Below the pieces are notes generated by a model. It searched no databases and had not been told where the DNA came from. It worked only from the letters and a program-made list of their open reading frames with translations. Position numbers and translations under genes: made by a program. From Desulfobaculum sp044987625 (GTDB taxonomy: Bacteria; Desulfobacterota; Desulfovibrionia; Desulfovibrionales; Desulfovibrionaceae), in assembly GCF_044987625.1 (NCBI RefSeq), contig NZ_JBJDSB010000003.1, positions 124,001 through 188,000 on the forward strand: DNA of 64,000 nucleotides, written 5' to 3'. Shown in pieces: positions 31,848-39,707 of the stretch; the stretch's first letter is position 1, and every line of letters starts with the position of its first letter.

Positions 31848-32348
31848 ATGAAATATAGCGCTACAACGAACGCATTTTACATCCCGGAACTGCATGGCAA
31901 CAACATACCCGCCGACGCAGTAGAAATCACCGCCGCCGAACACCGCGCTCTGCTCGAAGCACAGGCTCGCGGCAAACTCATTCAACCCGACGCCAACGGC
32001 CGCCCCGTCGCCGTGGACCCGCCCCCGCCGCCAGAACCCACCGAGGCCGAACTCGCAGAGCGCGCCCGCGCCGAGCGGGACCGCTTGATGCGTGAGGCCT
32101 ATGACCCCGCCGTGATGCAGCTGCTGCGGAAGCGGCGCGTTATTGTGGCTGCCTCGGGCGATCCGACGGGCATCGAAGCGGAGCTTGCGGCGTGGGATGA
32201 CTACGCTAACGCCCTTGAAGCCGTTCCGGATCAGGTAGGTTTTCCCCGTGACATCATTTGGCCGCAAGCCCCTGTCGAGCCGTCTTTAGCCGGAAGTGAA
32301 GACGCTTCCGGTGAGTCTGCCTCTGAACCTGCAACCAGTGAGGGTTAA
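31848..32348 (+). CDS. Tail fibre assembly chaperone (Tfa-like)
   Basis: 166 residues. MKYSATTNAFYIPELHGNNI then PADAVEITAAEHRALLEAQA and GRPVAVDPPPPPEPTEAELA match Caudovirales tail-fibre chaperones, which trimerise the fibre tip. The extra 20-residue Ser/Glu tail is not usual. It follows the fibre by 9 bp. Confidence 0.85.
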   Translation: MKYSATTNAFYIPELHGNNIPADAVEITAAEHRALLEAQARGKLIQPDANGRPVAVDPPPPPEPTEAELAERARAERDRLMREAYDPAVMQLLRKRRVIVAASGDPTGIEAELAAWDDYANALEAVPDQVGFPRDIIWPQAPVEPSLAGSEDASGESASEPATSEG

Positions 32349-32351
32349 GCA

Positions 32352-33560
32352 ATGCCTGAACAATTTCTGCATGGCGTGGAAGTCGTCGAGATTGACGGTG
32401 GTCCGCGTCCCATTCGTACCGTGAAAAGCTCCGTCATCGGCATTGTGGGCACGGCTCCCGACGCCGACGCCAGCGTCTTTCCTCTGAATACCCCGGTTCT
32501 CGTCGCGGGGAACCGCCGCGAGGCCGCCAAGCTGGACACCGTGGGTGACGGCGCGGGCACGCTGCCTGCCGCCATGGACGGCATCCTTGATCAGTCCGGG
32601 GCCATGGTTGTGGTGGTGCGTGTGGACGAGGGCGCGGACGACGCCGCGACCATGACCAACGTTGTCGGCGGCGTGGACGAAACCACCGGGCAGTACATGG
32701 GCGTGCAGGCCTTGCGTGCCAGCGCGTCTGTCCTTGGCTTTACCCCGCGCATCCTGCTTGCTCCCGGCTTTACGCATCAGCGCGCCGAGGATGCGGACAA
32801 TCCCGGTACCTTCTTCAAGAACCCCGTCGCCGCCGAACTGGAAGGCATTGCCGAGCGCCTGCGCGCCGTCGTTATCGTGGACGGTCCGAACACCAATGAC
32901 ACTGACGCCATCGCCGCCATGGGCGACTTTGGCACCGCCCGCGTGTTCATGGTGGACCCGTGGGTGAAGGTCTACCGCGATGGCGCATATGTCGCGGAAC
33001 CAGCGTCTGCCCGTGTAGCGGGCATGATTGCACGTTCCGATAACGACCGGGGCTTCTGGTGGTCGCCGTCCAATCGGCAGGTCTTTGGCATCTCCGGCAC
33101 CGCGCGCCCCGTGGACTTCACCCTTGGTGACGTCAATTGCCGCGCCAACATGCTGAATGAGAAGAACGTGGCCACCATTATCAACGAAGGCGGTTACCGC
33201 CTGTGGGGTAACCGCACCGGATGCACCGATCCCAAGTGGTCCTTCCTGTCCGTGCGCCGTACGGCGGACATGATCAACGAGTCCATCCTTGCCGCGCACC
33301 TGTGGGCCGTGGACCGGAACATCACCAAGACCTACGTGGACGACGTGGTGGAAGGCGTGAACGCCTACCTGCGCCACCTTGAGGCCGTGGGCGCGATTCT
33401 CGGCGGCGAGTGCTGGGCGGATCCGGAACTGAACACGCCCGACCAAGTCCAGCAGGGCAAGGTCTATTTCGACTTTGACTTCACGCCCCCGTACCCGGCG
33501 GAGCACGTCACGTTCCGCAGCCATTTGGTCAATGACTACATCGAGGAGGTCTTCAAGTAA
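32352..33560 (+). CDS. Contractile tail sheath FI
   Basis: 402 residues: FLHGVEVVEIDGGPRPIRTV then KSSVIGIVGTAPDADA, DRGFWWSPSNRQVFGISGTA and FLSVRRTADMINESILAAHL are typical of P2 FI. Predicts a contractile, myovirus-like tail. Confidence 0.96.
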   Translation: MPEQFLHGVEVVEIDGGPRPIRTVKSSVIGIVGTAPDADASVFPLNTPVLVAGNRREAAKLDTVGDGAGTLPAAMDGILDQSGAMVVVVRVDEGADDAATMTNVVGGVDETTGQYMGVQALRASASVLGFTPRILLAPGFTHQRAEDADNPGTFFKNPVAAELEGIAERLRAVVIVDGPNTNDTDAIAAMGDFGTARVFMVDPWVKVYRDGAYVAEPASARVAGMIARSDNDRGFWWSPSNRQVFGISGTARPVDFTLGDVNCRANMLNEKNVATIINEGGYRLWGNRTGCTDPKWSFLSVRRTADMINESILAAHLWAVDRNITKTYVDDVVEGVNAYLRHLEAVGAILGGECWADPELNTPDQVQQGKVYFDFDFTPPYPAEHVTFRSHLVNDYIEEVFK

Positions 33561-34066
33561 TGCCCGCAGAGAACATCCTGAAAAACTTTGCCCTGTTCGT
33601 GGACGGGCGCGGCTACGTTGGCGAGTGCAAGGAACTCCAGCTCCCGGCGTTGAGCCTTGTGACCGAGGACTTCCGCGCTGGCGGTATGGACACCTCCATC
33701 GCCATTGATATGGGCATGGAGAAGATGGAGGCCACGTTTACGCTGTCCAAGCAGTGCGAGCATATCCTCGGCAGCTTTGGCGTCATTCAGAACAACGGCA
33801 TTCAGCTTACGGCGCGCGGCGGTCTGCAAAGCCTCGACGGCGTGGTGACGCCCGTGGTGGTGAAGATGCGCGGCACTGTTACCAAGATCGAGGACGGCGC
33901 GTGGAAACCTGGCGAAGCGGCTTCGCTGTCCGTGACTGTGGCGCTGACGTATTTCAAACGCGAACAGAACGGCAAGACGCTGCACGAAATTGACGCCCTG
34001 AACATGAAGCGCGTCATTGGCGGCACCGATCAACTCAAAGAACTGCGCGACGCCTGCGGCATCTAA
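33560..34066 (+). CDS. Tail tube FII
   Basis: 168 residues; TAATG coupling to the sheath gene. NILKNFALFVDGRGYVGECK then LQLPALSLVTEDFRAGGMDT and MKRVIGGTDQLKELRDACGI match P2 FII. Forms the rigid inner tube. Confidence 0.95.
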   Translation: MPAENILKNFALFVDGRGYVGECKELQLPALSLVTEDFRAGGMDTSIAIDMGMEKMEATFTLSKQCEHILGSFGVIQNNGIQLTARGGLQSLDGVVTPVVVKMRGTVTKIEDGAWKPGEAASLSVTVALTYFKREQNGKTLHEIDALNMKRVIGGTDQLKELRDACGI

Positions 34067-34077
34067 AGGAGGACACA

Positions 34078-34314
34078 GTGGAACGGATTACGCTTGAGTA
34101 CCCGGTGGAATACAAGGGGCAGAAGCTGGAGACGCTGAACATGCGTCGCCCCAAGGTGCGCGACCAGATCGCCGTGCAGAGCGCCGGGACCGACGTGGAG
34201 CAGGAGCTTCGGCTGTTCGCCAACTTGTGCGAGGTGTCGCCCGAGGTGCTGGAAGGCATGGACCTGAAGGACTACACCAAGCTTCAGGAGGTGTACCGGG
34301 ATTTTTTGTCCTAA
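34078..34314 (+). CDS. Tail assembly chaperone E
   Basis: 78 residues, GTG start with AAAGGAGG. ERITLEYPVEYKGQKLETLN then MRRPKVRDQIAVQS; ends GAT TTT TTG TCC TAA. The slippery heptamer T-TTT-TTG (34302-34308) followed by a CGCCGCG/CGCGGCG hairpin is the P2 signal for a -1 shift that adds E'. Chaperones the tape measure protein. Confidence 0.94.
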   Translation: MERITLEYPVEYKGQKLETLNMRRPKVRDQIAVQSAGTDVEQELRLFANLCEVSPEVLEGMDLKDYTKLQEVYRDFLS

Positions 34315-34448
34315 CGCCGCGAGAGGCGCGGCGGTGCGTGCTGCTTCTTGCGCGCTACACGGGGTGGTCGTGCGCGGAGCTGACGGGCATGGCCGTGGAG
34401 GACATGCTTGATTGGATAGCTGAACTACCGCAGGAGAACGCGAGCTGA
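34308..34448 (+). CDS. Tail chaperone extension E' (by -1 frameshift)
   Basis: Continues from the slip site in the -1 frame: VLTPREARRCVLLLARYTGW then SCAELTGMAVEDMLDWIAEL. The fused E+E' product would be about 123 residues. The frame has no ribosome site of its own and ends in TGATG with the tape measure gene. Confidence 0.9.
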   Translation, partial: VLTPREARRCVLLLARYTGWSCAELTGMAVEDMLDWIAELPQENAS

Positions 34449-36448
34449 TGCGCAAGAAAATGTCCGCCGTGGTCGAGATTGGCGCGGCGGTATCCGATTC
34501 CTTCCGCACGACGACCAAGGCCGTGAAGGGCGACTTCTCCGGCATTGGGGAGTCCATCCGTACCGTGAAGGAGCAGCAGGACAAGCTGCAAAAGTTCAAC
34601 CCGCAAGGGGTGCGCGAGGCGGGCCGCGAGTACCGGACATTGAAACGGGAGGCGGCCCGCCTTCGCCGTGAGTATGAGCGCTCCAAAAAGCCGACCAAGC
34701 GGGCACGGCAGCAGGTGGAGCGCGCCGAGAAGGCCGCGCGCAAGGCTGGCCGCGCCTATCAGTCCCAGCGCGAGAAGTTGAAGGGGCTGGAGAAGCAGCT
34801 TGAAGCCGTGGGCGTGGACACTAGCGCGGCGGCGCAGGAGACAAACCGCCTTGGCCGGGAAATGGATCGCCTGCAAACGAAGTACAAGCGTATGCAGGAC
34901 GTGCAGGAGCGCGCCGCCCGTCTCAAGAGCATGATCGGGACCACGGCGCGCTATACCGCAGTGGTTGGCGGCACCGTTGGCGTTGCTGGCGCGGCCATGA
35001 CCATGACGAACCAGCTCACGGCCAAGCAGACCGCGCTTGCCAAGTCCCTCAACGTCAGCGCCGACACCTTTGCCGCGTGGGGCGGCATTGCCAAGGAAGC
35101 CGGGTTCGAGGCCGACCACGTTGGCGACCTCATGGAGGAGATGAACAACAAGCTCGGCGAGTCCGCAGGGCTTGAGGAGATCACCCCGGTTAAGGAGTCT
35201 CTGCAAATCCTTGGCCTCGGCTTTGAGGACTTGCAGAACCTTGCGCCGGAGGAGCAGTTCCTACGTCTTGCCGCAGCCATCAAGGGTGTGGACGACCACG
35301 CGCAGGCCGTGAGCGCCGCAGACATCCTGATGGGCGGCGAGGCGAATAAGTTCTTTGGCTATCTGCGCACCCGTGAGGAAAGCGTAGAGACGCTGCTTGC
35401 CCAGCAGCAGGCGTTGAACCAGCTTTCCGACGAGGGCCGCGCCGGGGCGGAGCAGTACAACCGCGCTTTCGGGCGGCTGAGTACGGTGGTCGGCAGTACG
35501 GCGGGCGAGTTCGCGGGGTTGATCGGCGGCGCGCTTGCGCCGCTGGTGGACGGTATAGGCATCCGGATGGCGGCGTGGGTGCAGGACTTGCGCGACGGGC
35601 TGTTTGGCGTGGGCGATGCCGTGAGCATGGCCGGACGGGTGGCCGCATGGGGGACGCTGACGGCGGCCATTGGCGGCGTGGCGTTCGTGGGCGCTAAGGC
35701 GGCGATGGGAATGGCGCGCCTTGGCCGTGGCATTGTCGGCACCGTTGGCGCGATGGGCAAGCTTGGCCGTGCGGCCAGCGGCAAAGGCGGCGGGCGCGGT
35801 GGAGCCATTCCCGTGCGCGTGGTGAACGGCGGTGGCGGCTATGGCTCCGATGATTTTGGCGGCTCGGGCAGCAAGGGCAAGGGGCGGCGCTCGCGCCGTT
35901 TGGGCAAGCTGGGCAGGCTGGGAAAGCTCGGCAAGCTTGGGCGCGTGGGGAAGCTCCTGCGTGGCGGCGGACGGTTGCTTGGGAAGTTCGCCAAGCCCCT
36001 CGGCGTGATGATGGCGGGCGCTGGCCTGTACAGCGCAGTACGCTCCGGCGACAAGGAGGGCGTGGGCAAGAACCTTGGCAGCCTTGGCGGCTCTGCTGGC
36101 GGCGCGTTGGCCGGGGCTGCAATCGGCTCCGTGGTGCCGGTTGTCGGCACGGCTGTGGGCGGCCTGATCGGTGGCATCCTCGGCGGGTTTGGCGGCGAGG
36201 CGCTGGGCGGTAAGGTGGGCAGCATGCTGGCCGAGAAGGAGAAGAGCACGGCCAGTGGGGCGCGCACCGCGTTGAACGTGCCGGAATCCCTGCCTAAGGC
36301 GGGCGGCGCGGGCGTAGCCATGGAGGTCGGCGGCATCACCATTAACGCCGCGCCGGGGCAGGACGAGGAAGCCCTTGCGTCGGCGGTTATCCGGAAACTG
36401 AACGGCATGCAGCGCACCGCAGAGCGGCAGGCGCTGTATGATTGGTAG
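34448..36448 (+). CDS. Tail tape measure protein T
   Basis: 666 residues, setting tail length. N-terminal half is a long coiled coil (about 25-165; REYRTLKREAARLRREYERS and so on), then a TP901-type segment (AWGGIAKEAGFEADHVGDLM, ADILMGGEANKFFGYLRT), and a Gly-rich, hydrophobic C-terminus with runs such as GKLGRLGKLGKLGRVGKL. Shortish for the family; tail length would be modest. Confidence 0.94.
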   Translation: MRKKMSAVVEIGAAVSDSFRTTTKAVKGDFSGIGESIRTVKEQQDKLQKFNPQGVREAGREYRTLKREAARLRREYERSKKPTKRARQQVERAEKAARKAGRAYQSQREKLKGLEKQLEAVGVDTSAAAQETNRLGREMDRLQTKYKRMQDVQERAARLKSMIGTTARYTAVVGGTVGVAGAAMTMTNQLTAKQTALAKSLNVSADTFAAWGGIAKEAGFEADHVGDLMEEMNNKLGESAGLEEITPVKESLQILGLGFEDLQNLAPEEQFLRLAAAIKGVDDHAQAVSAADILMGGEANKFFGYLRTREESVETLLAQQQALNQLSDEGRAGAEQYNRAFGRLSTVVGSTAGEFAGLIGGALAPLVDGIGIRMAAWVQDLRDGLFGVGDAVSMAGRVAAWGTLTAAIGGVAFVGAKAAMGMARLGRGIVGTVGAMGKLGRAASGKGGGRGGAIPVRVVNGGGGYGSDDFGGSGSKGKGRRSRRLGKLGRLGKLGKLGRVGKLLRGGGRLLGKFAKPLGVMMAGAGLYSAVRSGDKEGVGKNLGSLGGSAGGALAGAAIGSVVPVVGTAVGGLIGGILGGFGGEALGGKVGSMLAEKEKSTASGARTALNVPESLPKAGGAGVAMEVGGITINAAPGQDEEALASAVIRKLNGMQRTAERQALYDW

Positions 36449-36453
36449 GCGAT

Positions 36454-37569
36454 ATGTCGGACATCATGATGAAGCTGGGGCGGTATGCCTTCGGACTGAA
36501 CTCCGCCGCGTATGATCAGTTGCAGCGCAGCACCGCGTACCGCTGGGCCGCGCAGGAGCGGCACGGGCGCGAGGCGGCGCTTCAGTTCCTTGGGCCGGGA
36601 GAGGAATCCATCAGCCTGTCCGGCGTGGTGTATCCACACTTCCGTGGTGGCCTATCGCAGGTGGAGGACATGCGGCGCGAGGCAGGGCAGGGCAAGCCAC
36701 AGCTCTTGGTTGATGGCCTTGGCCGTATCCATGGCAGGTGGGTTGTGCTGAACGTGGACGAAACACGGGGCACAGCCTTTGCCGACGGCGTGCCGCGTAA
36801 GATCGAATTTACGTTGAAGCTGAAATACTATGGAGAGGCCGATGCGCAGTTCTCGCCCCCGGTTAGAAGAACGTTGTCTCAAGGGGTAACGAGTGGAGGT
36901 GTACAGGGTGATCGTAAAGAGCATCCTGATATCGCGGGCGCGATGCCTGCGGGAATTGCGGATTCGGCCAAGGCAGCGGGGCTACTCAAGCAAGCTGTGG
37001 GCGGCATGAACTCCCAGTTGGCAAGTGATGGGCTGGGCATGCTGTCGGGCATTGGTGTGTCGAGCATGGGGGATATTGCCAAGGCTGCGGAGGGAATGGC
37101 GCGACGTGGCGTAGATAGTACAATGTTTTCCAGTATGGTTGACCTTGGCGCGCCGAGCATCAATACATTTGCGGATGCTGCCGGACTTGATGGATTAGGC
37201 GCGTTGTTCTCTATGGGAACAGGGATGCAAATGATCAAGATGGGCGCGGATAGTCTTGGTGCGGCAGGGGTAAATACAGCCGTCATGAAGACTTTGGCCG
37301 GGGGCGCTGTCGATAAGCTGACGGGGTTGGGGCTGAATACGGCCACTGCGTCCGGTAGGCTGCCGGGAGTTGATAATGTTGTGGGGCAGCTAATAGCCAA
37401 GGCCGATGCTGGGGCGGAGTTGGGTGCTGTGTTTGAACCGGATGTGGTTGATACTTTTCATGGCGTCGCATCAAGTTATCGAAAAAGAAACATGCTTGGT
37501 GGCTTGAATGATTGCGTCAGCGGGGGGGCTGATTATCCCGCTGGAATGTTCCTCAAAGGGGACGCGTGA
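36454..37569 (+). CDS. Tail protein U with a long extra C-terminal domain
   Basis: 371 residues from the ATG at 36454. The first 130 (KLGRYAFGLNSAAYDQLQRS ... RKIEFTLKLKYYGE) are P2 U, which is about 159 residues in total. The remaining 240 residues are Gly/Ala-rich and hydrophobic (GMLSGIGVSSMGDIAKAAEG, GALFSMGTGMQMIKMGADSL), and the DNA there is AT-richer with different codon choice. The extension may be a fused phage module or an effector-like tail passenger; no family recognised. Confidence 0.85.
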   Translation: MSDIMMKLGRYAFGLNSAAYDQLQRSTAYRWAAQERHGREAALQFLGPGEESISLSGVVYPHFRGGLSQVEDMRREAGQGKPQLLVDGLGRIHGRWVVLNVDETRGTAFADGVPRKIEFTLKLKYYGEADAQFSPPVRRTLSQGVTSGGVQGDRKEHPDIAGAMPAGIADSAKAAGLLKQAVGGMNSQLASDGLGMLSGIGVSSMGDIAKAAEGMARRGVDSTMFSSMVDLGAPSINTFADAAGLDGLGALFSMGTGMQMIKMGADSLGAAGVNTAVMKTLAGGAVDKLTGLGLNTATASGRLPGVDNVVGQLIAKADAGAELGAVFEPDVVDTFHGVASSYRKRNMLGGLNDCVSGGADYPAGMFLKGDA

Positions 37570-37772
37570 TGCTGTATCGCACCAAGGATGGTGACATGGT
37601 AGACGCCATTTGCCAGCGCCATTACGGGCGTACGGCGGGCGCGGTGGAATCGGTGCTGGAGGCGAATCCCGGTCTTGCTGACCTCGGCCCTGTGTTGGAT
37701 GCGGGCGTGGTTATCGTTCTGCCGGAGCTGCCCGAGCCGGAGCCTGATGAAGGGGTGAGTCTGTGGGATTAG
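37569..37772 (+). CDS. Tail protein X (LysM-like)
   Basis: 67 residues: MLYRTKDGDMVDAICQRHYG then AVESVLEANPGLADLGPVLD. The LysM-like fold and TGATG coupling to U match P2 X, a tube-tip or baseplate component. Confidence 0.93.
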   Translation: MLYRTKDGDMVDAICQRHYGRTAGAVESVLEANPGLADLGPVLDAGVVIVLPELPEPEPDEGVSLWD

Positions 37773-38764
37773 ACCGCAAACTCTACGCGCCCGCCTTCCG
37801 CGTTGTGGCAAACGGGAGCGACATCACCAGCGCGATCCGCGAGCGGTTGGTGTCGCTGTCCGTTACGGACGAAGCCGGGATGCAGTCCGATGCGCTGAGC
37901 ATCACCCTTGCTGATACTGCGCCGCACATCCGCCTTCCGGCCACGGGCGCGGAACTACGCGTGTGGTTGGGGTACGGTGACCGCGCGCGATATATGGGCC
38001 TGTACGTCGTGGATGGCCTTACCGTGTCCGGTCCGCCGGAACAATTGGCCATCACGGCTAGCGGCGCACCCTTCGAGAAGAGCGGTACCTATTCGCAGCT
38101 CCAGACGCAGCGCACGCGCTCATGGACGCCGGGGACTGTGGGCGACGTGGTGCGGACCATAGCGGCGGAGCATGGCCTTGCCCCCGCCATTGCCGAAGAC
38201 GTGGCGGGCGAGCCGCTGGGGCACCTCGACCAGATCGGGGAAAGCGACATGAACCTTCTTACACGCGTTGCGGCAGACATGGGCATGATCGCCAAGGCCA
38301 ACGGCGGAGCGCTGGTGTTCGTGAAAAAGGGCGAAGGCAAAACCGCCAGCGGCAAGCCCCTGCACACCGTGACGCTGACGCCTGAGGACGTGACCAGCTG
38401 GAGCGTGGATATCACCGAGCGCGCTGCCTATCGCCGCGTCATAGCAACATGGCGCGACAAGGACGCCGCGCAGGACGTGGACGAAACCGTGGGCGAAGGC
38501 GAACCAGCCTTCCGCATACGCCACACCTACCCTTCCCGAAAGGCTGCAACCAAGGCCGCCCGCGCCAAGCTGGAAGCCTTTCAGAAAGGAAAGCAAACGG
38601 TAAGCCTAACACTCCCCGGAAGGCCAGACCTGCAGGCAGAGTGTAAAATGGAACTGAGAGGCTTCCGCCACGGCATAGCCGGAACGTGGAACGCCACCAA
38701 GGCCGTGCATCGACTCGGTGGCGCTGGGTTTGTGTCGCAGGTGGAGGGGGACGTTTGTGCGTAA
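37763..38764 (+). CDS. Tail hub protein D
   Basis: 333 residues, GTG start, 10-bp overlap with X. LYAPAFRVVANGSDITSAIR then DEAGMQSDALSITLAD and DMNLLTRVAADMGMIAKANG match P2 D (late control/hub). Last gene of the prophage; its stop lies within the right arm-site repeats. Confidence 0.95.
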   Translation: MGLDRKLYAPAFRVVANGSDITSAIRERLVSLSVTDEAGMQSDALSITLADTAPHIRLPATGAELRVWLGYGDRARYMGLYVVDGLTVSGPPEQLAITASGAPFEKSGTYSQLQTQRTRSWTPGTVGDVVRTIAAEHGLAPAIAEDVAGEPLGHLDQIGESDMNLLTRVAADMGMIAKANGGALVFVKKGEGKTASGKPLHTVTLTPEDVTSWSVDITERAAYRRVIATWRDKDAAQDVDETVGEGEPAFRIRHTYPSRKAATKAARAKLEAFQKGKQTVSLTLPGRPDLQAECKMELRGFRHGIAGTWNATKAVHRLGGAGFVSQVEGDVCA

Positions 38765-38799
38765 ACTCTTTACGCAAACTTTACGCATCGGTGCGTAAA
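38759..38799. repeat. Right arm-type integrase sites
   Basis: GCGTAAA at 38759 and 38793 (inverted) and TTTACGC at 38769 and 38780 (11 bp apart). CTTTACGCAAACTTTACGC here parallels CTTTACGCAAATTTTACGC at the left end. Confidence 0.6.
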
Positions 38800-38834
38800 A
38801 TTCGGCCTAAAATTGCCTAGTCTTTCCTAGTACG

Positions 38835-38870
38835 AAAAAAGGCCCGACAGGGATAAATCCTTGTCGGGCC
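38835..38870 (-). terminator. Phage-supplied terminator for tRNA-Thr
   Basis: On the minus strand GGCCCGACA pairs with TGTCGGGCC around an AGG-ATTTAT-CCC inner stem and ends in six T residues. It sits just beyond attR inside the prophage, so it replaces the tRNA terminator displaced to 3433-3464. The two stems differ in sequence. Confidence 0.85.
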
Positions 38871-38925
38871 TTGTATTCTCTGGAGCCAGCGATGTGAATT
38901 GAACACACGACCTGCTGATTACGAA
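38869..38925. repeat. attR (57 bp)
   Basis: Perfect match to attL at 3463-3519. It forms the 3' half of the intact tRNA-Thr, so the integrated phage regenerates a functional tRNA. Confidence 0.96.
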
Positions 38926-38956
38926 TCAGCTGCTCTACCGACTGAGCTACGCTGGC
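38881..38956 (-). tRNA. tRNA-Thr(CGT)
   Basis: 76 nt including encoded CCA. Acceptor GCCAGCG/CGCTGGC, D stem GCTC/GAGC, anticodon stem GCTGA/TCAGC with loop TTCGTAA (anticodon CGT), T stem GTGTG/CACAT with loop TTCAATT. Reads codon ACG. The 3' half is shared with attR. Confidence 0.97.
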
Positions 38957-39086
38957 TAAGTGCGAGAACGGAAATAAAGCATGACCCTGTGGGGGTCAAG
39001 GGAAAAATTGGTGTTTGGTGAACTTTTTTGATTTTAGCCTACTTGGGTGGTTTCGGGAAGGGGTTTTGTTGGGGGAGGTGGTGGTG

Positions 39087-39707
39087 TTAGGTGGTGGCGG
39101 CGACGGCTTCGGCGAGGGCTGTGGGGGGGAGGTTTGTGGCGGTGAGGGTGAGGGCGAAGGGGGATTGGGTGCTGGTGAGGAGGTGGCAGTGGGTGTGCTT
39201 GGGGCGGAAGGTGAAGAGGTGCTCCAGCGGCAGGCTTGAGGCCATGCACAAGGCGACGCGGATGACTCCGGCGTGTGTGACGGCGAAGGTGATTTCTTTT
39301 GCTTCTGCCAAGCTGGTGATAGTGGGGAGGCAGCGGGCGGCGAGGTCCTCGAAGCTCTCACCCTGCGGTGGGCGGAAGCCTGCGATGTTGTGTCCCCGTG
39401 CGGCGTAGTCTGCGGGAAAGCGTGTGCGGATGTCGTCGAATGCAAGGCCGTCCCACGTACCGAGGTTGATTTCGGCGAGTTCGGGGATGGTGGTGATGGG
39501 CAGGCCGCATGCCTCCGCCACGGGCTGCGCTGTGTGCTGCGTGCGCTGCAACGGGCTGGCCGCGAGGGTGGCGATACTCCCCTGTGGAACATGCTGCGCC
39601 AGCCACAGCGCCTGACGTCTCCCGGTCTCAGACAGCGGGAGATTCGTTTGCCCAATGGCGCGTCCGCGAGCGTTTTGCGCCTCCCCATGGCGGCAGAGGA
39701 TCAGCAT
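39087..39707 (-). CDS. Histidine phosphatase family protein
   Basis: 206 residues. LILCRHGEAQ holds the catalytic RHG; TLAASPLQRTQHTAQPVAEA and EINLGTWDGLAFDD follow, and VTHAGVIRVAL supplies the second His. This family includes alpha-ribazole-phosphate phosphatase and small phosphomonoesterases. It overlaps the NTP transferase-HD gene by 7 bp at the end of the molybdenum operon, so a nucleotide or cofactor phosphate substrate is likely. Confidence 0.85.
   Translation of the reverse strand: MLILCRHGEAQNARGRAIGQTNLPLSETGRRQALWLAQHVPQGSIATLAASPLQRTQHTAQPVAEACGLPITTIPELAEINLGTWDGLAFDDIRTRFPADYAARGHNIAGFRPPQGESFEDLAARCLPTITSLAEAKEITFAVTHAGVIRVALCMASSLPLEHLFTFRPKHTHCHLLTSTQSPFALTLTATNLPPTALAEAVAATT

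Larger units (their letters stand above)
3463..38925. mobile_element. Intact-looking prophage with lambda-type head and P2-type contractile tail
   Basis: A perfect 57-bp repeat (attL 3463-3519, attR 38869-38925) bounds 35.4 kb. Inside are integrase, excisionase, repressor, Cro-like protein, replication genes, lysis genes, terminase pair, portal, protease-capsid fusion and a complete P2-like tail set ending in X and D. No late gene is visibly broken. The contractile sheath predicts a myovirus-like particle. Integration used the 3' half of tRNA-Thr. Confidence 0.95.

Noticed and set aside
30354..32348. Diversity-generating retroelement at the tail fibre
   Set aside because: No reverse transcriptase, no template/variable repeat pair and no initiation element in the prophage.
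3463..38925. Mu-like transposable phage
   Set aside because: A Mor-like regulator and Gp37-like protein are present, but there is no MuA/MuB pair, and integration is at a tRNA with long att repeats and a tyrosine integrase.
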